Source: Trichomonas vaginalis G3
Lineage: Eukaryota > Parabasalia > Trichomonadida > Trichomonadidae
Direction of reading: 5' to 3'
Assembly (NCBI RefSeq): GCF_026262505.1
Contig: NC_067205.1
Coordinates: 8,742,001-8,806,000 of the forward strand
DNA length: 64,000 bases
The notes under the pieces: model-generated
The model's database searches: none
Told to the model about the DNA's origin: nothing
The model's input: the letters and a program-made list of their open reading frames with translations, nothing else
Part shown: one piece after another, positions 44,584 to 53,298 of the stretch
Position numbering within the stretch: the stretch's first letter is position 1
Layout of the letters: each line of letters begins with the position of its first letter
Position numbers and translations under genes: made by a program

Positions 44584-45819
44584 ATGTACAGAATAGATGT
44601 TTCAGATTTTTATGACTTCCAAGCCTTCAGAAATATGTGTCCATTTAGAGACTATAACAAAGCAGTCGAGAATTTGAAACGTTTAGTCATTTATGTCGAC
44701 TCTGCCCCAGAATGTTATGTCATGAAAGAATGGGATGTTGTCTTTAACAAACCTAAAGCGACAATAGTTTCAGAACAAGAATGTAGACAGAAACTTAAGA
44801 AAATAAAAGTTGTACAAGTTGGAATGAAGATGTTAGATGCTTGGGATATCTTATTGTCAAAGTTAGAAGATTTTTCAGTTCGAGGTATAAAGTTCTATAC
44901 ACCTTCTCCAAACTTCTATTCTATCTTCACTGGATATAAATACGAACAAGTAGAATGGAAAGAAAATATTATAGAAGCTTGGTTAGACCATGTCAAAGAA
45001 ATTATATGCAATGGAAACGAAAAGGTTTATGAGTATATCTTATGTTGGTTTGCAAACATCTTACAACATCCAAGTGCTAAAAATGAAACTGCTCTCATTA
45101 TAATTGGAAAACAAGGAACAGGTAAGAATACTTTCTTTACAGATATTTTGTGCAAACTATTAGAAGGTTATTCGAACCCTAATATGACAAACTTAGAAAA
45201 CATCTGTGGCAAGTTTAACTCCTCAATTGAGAATATGAAACTTATAGTTTGCAATGAACTTCAAAGTATAGATACAACAAAAGTTTTAAACTCAGATGCT
45301 TTGAAGAGTCTTATAACAGATAAAGTTGGAGTTGTTGAAAGAAAGTATAAAGACTCAAGAGTTTGTGAGAATGTTGCAAACTTCATTATGGTTTCAAACA
45401 ATACTGTTCCGATGAAGTTAGAAAGTTCTGACAGAAGATATGTAGTTGTCAGAACGTCAGATTCTCATATGCAAGATACAGAATATTTTGACGACTTAGC
45501 AGAAACTTTGACATCTGACTTTTACAACCACTTGTTCTCATATTTCATGACATTAGATATTTCTAAGTTCAATCCAAGACAAATTCCACATACCGAAGAA
45601 AGACAAACATTGTTAGAAGCAAACAAGAGTGTATATGAACTGTTTATAGATGAGACTAACTTTGAGTGTTTAGATGAAAGGTCATTGTACGATTCGTATA
45701 AACAATATTGTCAAGAATATGGTTATATGGCAGCGTCTAAACGAACATTCTTGGCAAATGTCAAAAGTCTTTTAGATGTTCAGAACGGCGTATATACAAA
45801 GAAAAATTTTTATGAGTAA
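44584..45819 (+). CDS. Superfamily 3 helicase
   Basis: 411 residues. The ATPase core shows Walker A IIGKQGTGKNTF (about residue 173), Walker B-like KLIVCNELQ (about 218) and motif C FIMVSNN (about 266), in the order and spacing of SF3 helicases of DNA viruses and plasmids (D5/P4-type). The first 120 residues may be a primase-linked or origin-binding region. The end (SLYDSYKQYCQEYGYMAASK) resembles the winged-helix tail of D5-type proteins. It probably unwinds DNA for the element's polymerase. The TTTTTAT box is directly upstream. Confidence 0.85.
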   Translation: MYRIDVSDFYDFQAFRNMCPFRDYNKAVENLKRLVIYVDSAPECYVMKEWDVVFNKPKATIVSEQECRQKLKKIKVVQVGMKMLDAWDILLSKLEDFSVRGIKFYTPSPNFYSIFTGYKYEQVEWKENIIEAWLDHVKEIICNGNEKVYEYILCWFANILQHPSAKNETALIIIGKQGTGKNTFFTDILCKLLEGYSNPNMTNLENICGKFNSSIENMKLIVCNELQSIDTTKVLNSDALKSLITDKVGVVERKYKDSRVCENVANFIMVSNNTVPMKLESSDRRYVVVRTSDSHMQDTEYFDDLAETLTSDFYNHLFSYFMTLDISKFNPRQIPHTEERQTLLEANKSVYELFIDETNFECLDERSLYDSYKQYCQEYGYMAASKRTFLANVKSLLDVQNGVYTKKNFYE

Positions 45820-45855
45820 ATTTTAAAAAAAATATTTTTTTATCCGATAGAAAAG

Positions 45856-46275
45856 ATGACGAAATATATTTCAGTCAACAAATATATGTCAGGACTTAAA
45901 GAAGAACTAGACCCATTCGCTTATTTGAATGTTTACTTCTACCATTTTGAAAAGTCTTCATTCAGCAAAGTTTGGAACATCGAACCAGTTAAGTTTGCTA
46001 TTGTGACTAAAAATGGTGCGAAATTTGAAGACTTAGACATAGAAGGTTTGTTAGCAGTCAAAGAAAGTTTTGACAGAAGGTTCTCAAACCTTAAAGAAGG
46101 CAAAGCATACAAACTTGTTATACCTTATGAACCAAAGAAAGCAGACGACTATGAATATTATGAGTCTAAGATAGTTGAAGTTCAAGGTAAATTGGGTAAA
46201 AAGATTTTAGAGTCTAAGCCAGTGTTTACTCCTAAAGAGGAAGAGAACATTGACATTGACCCAGAAATGTTCTAA
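45856..46275 (+). CDS. Small Polinton protein, unknown
   Basis: 139 residues (MTKYISVNKYMSGLKEELDP). It looks like one compact domain, acidic at the end (EEENIDIDPEMF). TTTTTTTATCCGATAGAAAAG precedes the ATG. It follows the helicase on the same strand; a replication accessory role is possible but unsupported. Confidence 0.6.
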   Translation: MTKYISVNKYMSGLKEELDPFAYLNVYFYHFEKSSFSKVWNIEPVKFAIVTKNGAKFEDLDIEGLLAVKESFDRRFSNLKEGKAYKLVIPYEPKKADDYEYYESKIVEVQGKLGKKILESKPVFTPKEEENIDIDPEMF

Positions 46276-46291
46276 AAATAAAATTTTATTT

Positions 46292-46746
46292 TTACATGTC
46301 AAATTTCTTTTTCTCTTCTTCTACTTTCTTTTCTTTCTTCTCTTCTACTTTTTTCTCTTTCTTTTCTTTCTTCTTCTTCTTCTTCTCTGGTGGAGTTATG
46401 TCAAACTTCTCAGAACCATATTTTTGTAAAAGGTCTTTGTCCTTTAATAGCTCTTCTATTCTGTTTTCTATTTCATCTTCAAGAACAGCGCATGTGTCTT
46501 CTTTGCATTCTAAGAACTTTTGTTGGACTTCATCTTTCCAATCGGTGTCATCTCTGTCAACAAGTCTGTCATTGACAAATTTTAAGACTGCTCTGCTTAA
46601 TTTTTATGGTTCTTGTCATATTCCCAGAAACAGAACTTTAGAACAAATTCACCTTTCTTGTTTACACTATGTAAGATTTTATGGTCGACAGATGTTTTGC
46701 TGTCAAAAAGCTTGTCTCGAATATAGATAGCGAAATCGCTAGACAT
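46292..46746 (-). pseudogene. Broken Polinton gene with Lys/Glu tail
   Basis: A minus-strand gene starting MSSDFAIYIRDKLFD at 46746 and ending in a low-complexity Lys/Glu tail at 46292. It lies divergent to the packaging ATPase gene, with the TTTTTAT box upstream. The copy is broken. Product unknown. Confidence 0.55.
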
Positions 46747-46782
46747 TTTCTAAAAGATAAAAATTTTAATTTTTCTAAAAAT

Positions 46783-47657
46783 ATGTTAGAAAAAAAGTTT
46801 GCTGACATTGACAAGAAATTTGAGAATGTTTTAAACAAGAACAAGAGGAAGTTAGAAAATGCTCAGATAAAGCCTATACATGACAAGTTCTTATTTGCTC
46901 AGAATGGTATAACAGGTCTAATTGCACCACCTGGGTCGGGTAAGACTTTCACTTATCTTAAAATGGCTGCACAACAACAAGAACTAGATGAGAAGAACCC
47001 ATTCTATGAGTTAGTTGTTATTTGTTCGACTTCTGGTCAATTTGACCAAACCGTCAATTCGTTCAAAGATATTATAAAGAAGTCTAAGTTAGTATGTATA
47101 AAGGATACTGAGTTGTTAGATTGGATAAAGAAGTACCAAAGAAGAGTTTTGAAGTATAATGCTATAAATGAGTATATAAATTCGAAGTTTAAAGACCCAA
47201 ATGAGGAAATGCAGAGAATATTAGAGAAGAAACACTTCAGAAACAAACAGAAAGAGATAGAATACATTTCGAAGAAATTGCAATCTTACGATTGGAAAAC
47301 GTACCCTCATAGATGTCTTCTTATCTTAGATGACTTTGCTTCTCATCCTTTGTTAAAGAACAGAGAACAAGATATGTGTCGAATTCTTAAGAAGCTCAGA
47401 CACTTTAACATCTCAGTCGTAATATGTGTACAGACAGCAAAGAGTTTAAGTAAGGATGTTAAAAGAATACTTACTGACATTATACTTTTCCCCGATTGTC
47501 CGAAGACGATTTCATGGAACTTATGAAAGAGTCCATGGCAGGTAAGTTTGACAGACATGAACTATGGGAGAAGTACAAAGTCATACAAGACCCTCATACT
47601 TCTTTCAGAATTCATATCTACGCAAACAAAGTTCAAATTGTAAAAAGTCAAGCTTGA
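46783..47657 (+). pseudogene. Packaging ATPase (A32/FtsK-HerA type), broken
   Basis: Starts MLEKKFADIDKKFENVLNK at 46783. It has Walker A LIAPPGSGKT (about residue 47), Walker B CLLILDDFA (about 179) and a sensor-like strand ISVVICVQTAK, the arrangement of the A32-like genome-packaging ATPases that Polintons share with nucleocytoplasmic viruses. The copy is broken. The 3' end overlaps the first of two 38-bp direct repeats that bound the nested cassette. Confidence 0.8.
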
Positions 47658-47737
47658 AAAATAAATGGTTCATTTACTCTGCTTGTTTGAAGTTGTCAAA
47701 ATACTCTGTTATTTTTCACGATTTTCATAGAGTTTTA

Positions 47738-47815
47738 GGCTAGACCGATAAAATCCGGTCTAGAGAAATTTCACGATTTTCATACGGAATCTCTTCTCTC
47801 GGTTCTCCGAGGGAA
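47738..47815. other. Two perfect hairpins at the cassette edge
   Basis: CTAGACCG-ATAAAATC-CGGTCTAG (about 47739-47762) and CTCGG-TTCT-CCGAG (about 47797-47810). Both lie just inside the left direct repeat. They may be 3'-end or processing signals. Confidence 0.4.
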
Positions 47816-48032
47816 GCAAGCATATGAGGAAATTCATGAAATTTCATACGGAATTCAGCAAAAATAATGTTTATGTTAGAATGTTAGATCTAACATGTTT
47901 TCTAACATGTTTTCTAACATGGTCTAAAACATACAAAATTCATGAAATTTCATACGGAATTCAATAAAAATAATGTTTATGTTAGAATGTTAGATCTAAC
48001 ATGTTTTCTAACATGTTTTCTAACATAACTAT

Positions 48033-48974
48033 TTACAAGCGTTTTACATGGTATATGTTGCGATGGTTCATGACTCTAAACAATTTCGTAGCTTCTATTT
48101 CTTCTGTCAGTATGTCAAAAGTTTTAACGATACCGAAAGTTTCTTTATACTTCTTCTTGACGTCAGATAGAAGGAAATCGTCAGCAGTTGGATAGTTTTT
48201 GTTCAGAAATTCTAACATGTTCATTTTATCTTCTGCTGGTTTTTCTGCTTCTTTCTTTAAATCTGCATAGTCGTTTCGCATACGTTCTATCTCTTTGACG
48301 GAGTAGTTATATTTCCTCATTGCTGCTTTACATTTTGAACATTGCGGGTTCATTTTTGCGTTATATTCTGAAACCTTACCTGCTAAAACAACCAAGGCGT
48401 CAATGGTTTTCTTCATCTCGAACATAGCGGGTCTTATTTGTTCGTTCCATACCTTACCCCTACTATCTTTATCTCTTATTTCCCAAACACATTTTGCAAC
48501 TAATGAAACAAAGTTGTCGTAGGTCTTAAATTCTTCGGATTTGTAAAGGTCAGAGATGTTCTTATATACCATGTCGCAATCTTTGTCCATAACCTTATGG
48601 TTGCAATGAAAACCAAGGAATTCATAATTTACCTTTCGTATGAACTTCTTTATTTCTACTGAGTCAGTTGCTTTGACTTCTATTTCGTCAAATTCGGGAA
48701 TGGTTAGTTTTTGTTGTTGGATTTCAGGCAATTTGGGTAAATGGTCAATAATGTCCTGCATTTCATAAAGATACTGTTCATTTGTTTCATCTTTCGCACT
48801 ACAGTCTAAATTACTTGTTAAAAGTTCTTGCTTTATCTTCTGGATTTTTGTTTCGAAAGTATATGAAGAAGGAATGAAGTTTTTCATCTCTACTAACATA
48901 GATGTTGGATTCATAACTAGCGAGTTTGGTGCTGTAGTTGTTTGAATTGTTGTTGTGCCGATTGTTGAAATCAT
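48033..48974 (-). CDS. Cassette gene, 313-residue protein of unknown function
   Basis: Start at the ATG at 48974 (MISTIGTTTIQTTTAPNSLV). An upstream frame through a homopolymer run is rejected as a start. A Thr-rich start is followed by mostly helical sequence, a C-x2-C pair (NPQCSKCKAAM, about residue 215), a charged helix, and an ending (NYPTADDFLLSDVKKKYKE onward) that looks like a small winged-helix or DNA-binding tail. It is the only gene in the inverted-repeat cassette. Not recognised. Confidence 0.65.
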   Translation of the reverse strand: MISTIGTTTIQTTTAPNSLVMNPTSMLVEMKNFIPSSYTFETKIQKIKQELLTSNLDCSAKDETNEQYLYEMQDIIDHLPKLPEIQQQKLTIPEFDEIEVKATDSVEIKKFIRKVNYEFLGFHCNHKVMDKDCDMVYKNISDLYKSEEFKTYDNFVSLVAKCVWEIRDKDSRGKVWNEQIRPAMFEMKKTIDALVVLAGKVSEYNAKMNPQCSKCKAAMRKYNYSVKEIERMRNDYADLKKEAEKPAEDKMNMLEFLNKNYPTADDFLLSDVKKKYKETFGIVKTFDILTEEIEATKLFRVMNHRNIYHVKRL

Positions 48975-48979
48975 GTCTT

Positions 48980-49017
<38 letters not shown>

Positions 49018-49035
49018 AAATTTTTTTTTTTTTTT
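48980..49035. repeat. Long A run followed by T run
   Basis: More than 30 A, then CAAA and 17 T, directly upstream of the cassette gene. A length-unstable, palindromic homopolymer pair. Confidence 0.8.
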
Positions 49036-49292
49036 CGGGAAAATTCATGAAAATTCAAGAGTTTTAGACCATGTTAGAAAACGTGTTAGAAAACATGTTA
49101 GATCTAACATTCTAACATAAATTATATTTTTGGTGTAAATTTCATGAAAATTCAAGAGTTTTAGACCATGTTAGAAAACGTGTTAGAAAACATGTTAGAT
49201 CTAACATTCTAACATAAACATTATTTTTGCTGAATTCAGCAACAAAATTCAAATTGTAAAAAGTCAAGCTTGAAAAATGTAAGTGTTTAGTC

Positions 49293-49472
49293 TTAGTAAG
49301 ATGGTAGCTTCTTAAAGCAAATACCATTGCTGAGTTTTATGTACGTGAAGAGAAGTACAATGAATTCAATTACGAGTACAATTGCAATGACAACTAAGGC
49401 AACTATTTTTGTCTTTTGCCAGCAAGGGTACTTCTTCTCTTCCAATGGTTCGGCAGAACTATACTCACTCAT
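49293..49472 (-). CDS. Small single-span membrane protein
   Basis: 59 residues from the ATG at 49472 (MSEYSSAEPLEEKKYPCWQK), then one long hydrophobic helix (IVALVVIAIVLVIEFIVLLF) and a short tail. The acidic amino end and adjacent lysines suggest the tail faces away from the cytosol. First gene of the accessory block. Function unknown. Confidence 0.55.
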   Translation of the reverse strand: MSEYSSAEPLEEKKYPCWQKTKIVALVVIAIVLVIEFIVLLFTYIKLSNGICFKKLPSY

Positions 49473-49515
49473 GAGAAATGCCAAAACGGTTTAATAGAAA
49501 AAGTGTTATTTTTTC

Positions 49516-49710
49516 ATGTCCGAAGACTCGAAGGTGCAACACTTCCAAAATACCGACGAACTCAGAAGAGCAGCATGGCAGTATGTTCTTGACAACTTCT
49601 TTGAGTTCTCCAGGCACACCTTGGAAAATGCTGAAGAACTCCGACACAGAGAATTTGGAGAAATTGCACTCCAATACTACATTGACAAACAAAGGGTAAA
49701 CAAAGGGTAA
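49516..49710 (+). CDS. Small acidic protein, accessory block
   Basis: 64 residues (MSEDSKVQHFQNTDELRRAA), helical, acidic. ATTTTTTC lies directly before the ATG. The stop is set in a threefold repeat of GGGTAAACAAA (49687-49722). Not recognised. Confidence 0.5.
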   Translation: MSEDSKVQHFQNTDELRRAAWQYVLDNFFEFSRHTLENAEELRHREFGEIALQYYIDKQRVNKG

Positions 49711-49762
49711 ACAAAGGGTAAAATAAGACTAAAAACTTAAGGTTTAAAAAAGTGACATTTTT

Positions 49763-49963
49763 ATGAGCTCCGAGTCACCGAGAAAACTTGGTCAGATGTT
49801 AGCAGCTTACTTCCCTGAGGAGGATGGAAGCGTTACATACGTAAGGTTCAAAAACAACGAACCTGGAATTGCGTACCAAATTCGCAATTACATGACCATG
49901 GAAGAGTACGAAAGGTTCCTACAAGAGAAACCAGCTCTAAACAACTCAGAAAAGAAAGAATAA
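49763..49963 (+). CDS. Small protein, accessory block
   Basis: 66 residues (MSSESPRKLGQMLAAYFPEE), one small alpha/beta domain with a charged tail. AAAAAAGTGACATTTTT, the same AAAAAGTGAC word found before host ankyrin genes, immediately precedes the ATG. Not recognised. Confidence 0.5.
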   Translation: MSSESPRKLGQMLAAYFPEEDGSVTYVRFKNNEPGIAYQIRNYMTMEEYERFLQEKPALNNSEKKE

Positions 49964-49991
49964 AAAGTTTAACTCGTAATTGTTTATTTTT

Positions 49992-50564
49992 TTACTTGTA
50001 TGGGCAAGCTGCAAGAATGAAGTCGACTATCTCAGTCTTTGTCTTGACCAGTTGGACTGCTCTTGCGAGTACGTCTGTTTTGCGGTCTCCAGCTGGTGTC
50101 TGACCTTCGTAATTGCGCATGTTCTTGAGAGCTCCAGTTGTAAATGATTGTAGGATGAAGAGTCTCTCAGACTGCTTGAGGTAGTCTTCACGGTCACGAA
50201 CCGAATCTGTGGTACGAGTCGAATCGGTCGATTTGAGGGAAGAGACTGAAAGCCTGTCGTCTTCCATAGGGGCTGTGGCATAATCTTTGCGTAAGCGGTT
50301 CAGACCTTCTTCGAACTCTTGGTCTCTCTTGGACTGAGATTGGAATTGCTGGGGTGGAGCTTGCTGGAACATCCAAGGGTTGGGGAAGTAAGGCATAGGC
50401 TGAGGAGGGTAGTTCGGGAAGCCTTGTAGTGGAAATTGGTAGTAACCTTGAGGTGGAAATTGGTAGTAATTTGGTGGAGGGACTTGCTGGAACTGAGGTG
50501 CAGGGGCTGGTGCTTTAGGTTCCTCTGGTTTGGGAATGGACTCGGTTGGTGGGACGTCGGACAT
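49992..50564 (-). CDS. Pro/Gln/Tyr-rich protein, accessory block
   Basis: 190 residues from the ATG at 50564 (MSDVPPTESIPKPEEPKAPA). Residues 20-85 are low-complexity Pro/Gln/Tyr repeats (YQFPPQGYYQFPLQGF), likely disordered or self-associating. Residues 125-190 are a helical domain (SERLFILQSFTTGALKNM). Codons are richer in G/C at third positions than in core genes. Divergent from the gene at 50922 across the iteron array. Confidence 0.6.
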   Translation of the reverse strand: MSDVPPTESIPKPEEPKAPAPAPQFQQVPPPNYYQFPPQGYYQFPLQGFPNYPPQPMPYFPNPWMFQQAPPQQFQSQSKRDQEFEEGLNRLRKDYATAPMEDDRLSVSSLKSTDSTRTTDSVRDREDYLKQSERLFILQSFTTGALKNMRNYEGQTPAGDRKTDVLARAVQLVKTKTEIVDFILAACPYK

Positions 50565-50606
50565 TCGTCTGTGGCTTAACCGTCGGACCACAACGATAAA
50601 AATCTC

Positions 50607-50921
50607 TGCTCCTAGCAGTACTGCTACTGACAGTAGCAGTACTTTTACTGACAGTAGCAGTACTTTTTCTGACAGTAGCAGTACTTTTTCTGACAGTAGC
50701 AGTACTTTTACTGACAGTAGCAGTACTTTATCGTCGAAAACCCTCTCAAATTTTCCTTTTTACTGCTCCTAGCAGTACTTTTACTGCTCCTAGCAGTACT
50801 GCTACTGACAGTAGCAGTACTTTTTCTGACAGTAGCAGTACTTTTTCTGACAGTAGCAGTACTTTTACTGACAGTAGCAGTACTTTTACTGACAGTAGCA
50901 GTACTTTTTCTGACAGTAGCA
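50607..50921 (+). repeat. Iteron array between divergent genes
   Basis: Eleven copies of GACAGTAGCA set in a 21-bp period (CAGTAGCAGTACTTTT(T/A)CTGA), in two blocks, 50607-50738 and 50763-50921, with TCGTCGAAAACCCTCTC between them. Each block begins with GCTCCTAGCAGTACT and the near-palindrome AGTACTGCTACTGACAGTAG. The second block runs exactly into the ATG at 50922. It may be a protein-binding regulatory array or a replication-type iteron. Confidence 0.85.
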
Positions 50922-51287
50922 ATGGTCGAGGTCGAACCGACCGACGAGGCAATTTACCTAATTGAAATTAACGAGCTTGTTAAAGACTTCCTCAGGCAGA
51001 ATGTAAAAGGCAAGCTTGTTAACTGTTGGATAACGGGAAGGGCTGCCTTGAATCTCGAGACTTCGACTGGAATTCCAATTCAAATACCAGACGGGACAGC
51101 CTACGACGACATAAAGCAAGCAAAGAAAGAAGCTCTTCTCAAGTTCTTTGCCAAGCGTCCTTGGATACTACTTCCAAACAGAGAGAACCCTTTCCCAAGA
51201 ATGAGCCAAATTCTCAAGGGTCTCCTTCACTTCTCGGGTCAGCCGTTCTACATAACCTGTGAAGGCGACATCCAACCAGTTCAGTAA
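50922..51287 (+). CDS. Small accessory protein, unknown
   Basis: 121 residues (MVEVEPTDEAIYLIEINELV). Compact alpha/beta look (GKLVNCWITGRAALNLETS; KEALLKFFAKRPWILLP). Its ATG is the last unit of the iteron array, so the array replaces any normal leader. Not recognised. Confidence 0.6.
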   Translation: MVEVEPTDEAIYLIEINELVKDFLRQNVKGKLVNCWITGRAALNLETSTGIPIQIPDGTAYDDIKQAKKEALLKFFAKRPWILLPNRENPFPRMSQILKGLLHFSGQPFYITCEGDIQPVQ

Positions 51288-51314
51288 ACATCTCATTTTC
51301 ACTTCACTTTTTTT

Positions 51315-51611
51315 ATGTTTTTACTCACACTCGTACTCAACAGGTTTGTGTACAACTATTTCAACTGTGAACCTTGTATTGACCGGTCTTCCTGTAAATG
51401 CAAGTTTGGTCAATACACAGTTTATGGTGGCAAGAAGGACAGTGGGGAATGTTATTCTGACATCTGTTGTTGCGCTCGAGAGAGATTTGAAATTTCAGAG
51501 CCACCTCCCCCAAGAACTCCAACACCAACACTCAAGTTACCAGAGTCTCATGTGAAGAAGAAGCCTTCTGGTAAGTTTCTTATAGCCATATACATGGCAC
51601 GCTTTGAGTAA
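51315..51611 (+). CDS. Small Cys-rich protein
   Basis: 98 residues (MFLLTLVLNRFVYNYFNCEP) with eight cysteines within residues 18-53 (NCEPC, SCKCKFG, GECYSDICCCARE), then a proline-rich linker. The hydrophobic first residues could be a signal or anchor and the cysteines a disulfide-stabilised or metal-binding core. Initiator-like TTCACTTTTTTT directly precedes the ATG. I prefer this frame to an overlapping one because of that leader and the cysteine pattern. Confidence 0.5.
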   Translation: MFLLTLVLNRFVYNYFNCEPCIDRSSCKCKFGQYTVYGGKKDSGECYSDICCCARERFEISEPPPPRTPTPTLKLPESHVKKKPSGKFLIAIYMARFE

Positions 51612-51633
51612 AAACATTTTTTTCATTTTTTGA

Positions 51634-52218
51634 ATGAAGCAAGTTAAATTCGTCCCACACCAAACTCAATGGACCGATGAAGAGTTTCAAGCCATGCTTG
51701 AAGACGTTGAGAACGACATAGACGGCGAACTTGAAGGAGCTCAAACCACAATTGCAACCAAAATTGCACAAGTCAAGGAACAGATAGCTCCACTTAAAGC
51801 TACCAAAGCTACTCTTGACCTCATGGATACTTACCGTTTAGAAGTAAAGAGTGGAATAAGACAATTAAAATTAAAACTTCTAAACTACGAAGCTATACTC
51901 CAAAAGTTAGCAGAAATGAGAAGACTTTACCAGAGCTACTTACATGTAAGGGACTTACCTTCAAGCAGTCCGACCAAAGATGAATTTTCTGACATTGTCC
52001 CAATTTTGTCCGAAAGTCAGCTCAGATGTTTCGAACTGCTCCCAACATATCCAGAATATGAACGTTTGCCTGAACTCTTCCGCAATCTCAAAAAACGTTT
52101 TTTGGTTCTCATGTTCGAAACTTTTATCGGAAGAGACAACAAACGTTCAGAAGAAGAACAAGATATTATTTTAAACTTGTTGTATGACTTAACCGTCATA
52201 ACAAGCTTTTTGAAGTAA
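51634..52218 (+). CDS. Coiled-coil accessory protein
   Basis: 194 residues (MKQVKFVPHQTQWTDEEFQA). Residues 20-110 have heptads typical of a coiled coil (ATKIAQVKEQIAPLKATKAT), the rest is helical. TTCATTTTTTGA directly precedes the ATG. Unknown function. Confidence 0.6.
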   Translation: MKQVKFVPHQTQWTDEEFQAMLEDVENDIDGELEGAQTTIATKIAQVKEQIAPLKATKATLDLMDTYRLEVKSGIRQLKLKLLNYEAILQKLAEMRRLYQSYLHVRDLPSSSPTKDEFSDIVPILSESQLRCFELLPTYPEYERLPELFRNLKKRFLVLMFETFIGRDNKRSEEEQDIILNLLYDLTVITSFLK

Positions 52219-52250
52219 AACCGTCATTCTCAAACCACTTCATTTTTTCG

Positions 52251-52955
52251 ATGTCCGAACAAGCACCGAAGCCGAACACAATAGCAGATGTCCTTTCAAG
52301 GTTGCCAGACAAGCGCCCAGTTCAAATTCAAATTATGCATTTGAAAGCTCATCTGACAAACACCGTTAAGACTCTCCAAAGTAGTCTTATGGAAGAGATG
52401 AAGGGACTTAAAGGTGAGTTCCTCATGAACCAAGCTTCCAATGAGAAATGCCTGAATGATTTGACGGAAACCTTGCGCATTTACGCGAGAGAGAACCGAG
52501 ACCTTGCCAGACTCATCTACCGTTTCTTCGAAGAGATAGACGCCATCTGGAAGGTACTCGGAAAGGACAGAACATGCAACACCGTAATTCGTGAACACAG
52601 AATTGAAGAAGGAATTGTCGAGGAAGAAGAGAAACACGAAGAAGAGAAACACGAAGAAGAGGAAGAAGAGAAACACGAAGAAGAGGAAGTTTGGGCAACC
52701 CTTGTTGCCGATGACACTTACGAAATTTCCCAACCCTACCCATACCAAATCCGCAACAGGGAGACCGGCAAGGTTCTTACCCCAGTCCTCAACAACTTGG
52801 GACACTTGAACCTTAACCTTCGGAATCGCGGTTCAATTTCCATGGGCAAGCTTGTCGCAATTCAATGGGTTCCAAATCCAGGCAAGAAGACGAAGGTCAG
52901 ACACATTGACGGTGACAAGCTCAACAACCGTAAGGAGAACCTCGAGTGGTTCTAA
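52251..52955 (+). CDS. HNH-like domain protein
   Basis: 234 residues (MSEQAPKPNTIADVLSRLPD). The first 120 residues are helical. A Glu/Lys/His repeat (KHEEEKHEEEEEEKHEEE) follows. The last 40 residues read LVAIQWVPNP then KVRHIDGDKLNNRKENLEW, the core of HNH_3-type homing-endonuclease domains (His followed by DG, Asn-Asn and NLEW). If active it would be a metal-dependent nuclease. As part of a Polinton accessory block it may be a nicking or homing function, or a co-opted DNA-binding domain. TTCATTTTTTCG lies directly before the ATG. Confidence 0.65.
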   Translation: MSEQAPKPNTIADVLSRLPDKRPVQIQIMHLKAHLTNTVKTLQSSLMEEMKGLKGEFLMNQASNEKCLNDLTETLRIYARENRDLARLIYRFFEEIDAIWKVLGKDRTCNTVIREHRIEEGIVEEEEKHEEEKHEEEEEEKHEEEEVWATLVADDTYEISQPYPYQIRNRETGKVLTPVLNNLGHLNLNLRNRGSISMGKLVAIQWVPNPGKKTKVRHIDGDKLNNRKENLEWF

Positions 52956-53004
52956 GAGTAAAAAAATTTTATTTTAGGGGGAAACCCCAAGTAAATTTAG
53001 GTGT

Positions 53005-53268
53005 TTATTTGGATAAGTATGTGAAATTAAGGTCAATTTGCAAAATTAGTTCCCGACCTTTGAATTGGACTCTTTCGTCATCCCAGTTGCGTAGGAGGTC
53101 GTCCCAGAGGAGTTGGTAGATTTGCCAATCCAAGGACGATTTGTCCTCCCAGGCATTGAGGATGTACTGCTCGTAGAGTCTCATGACCTCTCCCTTGCAC
53201 CAGACACCCTCTTCCTTGGAACGTAAGGCTTCTTCGAAGTGCTCGAATGCGATTGGCTGCTTGACCAT
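53005..53268 (-). CDS. Small acidic protein, accessory block
   Basis: 87 residues from the ATG at 53268 (MVKQPIAFEHFEEALRSKEE), Trp/Glu/Asp-rich and helical (WQIYQLLWDDLLRNWDDERV). AAAAAGTGTCATTTCGG directly precedes the ATG. Divergent from 53299 with only 30 bp between starts. Not recognised. Confidence 0.5.
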   Translation of the reverse strand: MVKQPIAFEHFEEALRSKEEGVWCKGEVMRLYEQYILNAWEDKSSLDWQIYQLLWDDLLRNWDDERVQFKGRELILQIDLNFTYLSK

Positions 53269-53298
53269 CCGAAATGACACTTTTTGTACGTTTGGTCA

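Larger units (their letters stand above)
47625..49278. mobile_element. Nested single-gene cassette between 38-bp direct repeats
   Basis: The 38-bp sequence starting AACAAA(G/A)TTCAAATTG occurs at 47625-47662 and 49241-49278 with one difference; the first copy is the end of the ATPase gene. Between them, inverted repeat arms of about 190 bp (about 47831-48024 and 49040-49235) surround one minus-strand gene. Each arm has two tandem units carrying the palindrome GTTAGATCTAAC and TGTTTTCTAACATG words. This looks like a passenger inserted in the Polinton, or a module gained by recombination that duplicated the gene end. Confidence 0.65.

Noticed and set aside
46296-46730. Plus-strand Ser/Phe-rich frame of 144 codons
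   Set aside because: It is the antisense of the Lys/Glu-rich tail and the body of the minus-strand Polinton gene; low complexity.
51259-51555. Alternative 98-codon frame overlapping the Cys-rich gene
   Set aside because: It starts inside the previous gene, has no leader motif and looks like a frame shadow; the frame at 51315 has an initiator directly upstream.
52017-52199. Minus-strand frame in the coiled-coil gene
   Set aside because: Antisense shadow with no leader or plausible domain.
53269-53280. GTG start for the 53268 gene
   Set aside because: Eukaryotic gene; the ATG at 53268 lies right after an initiator-like TCATTT.
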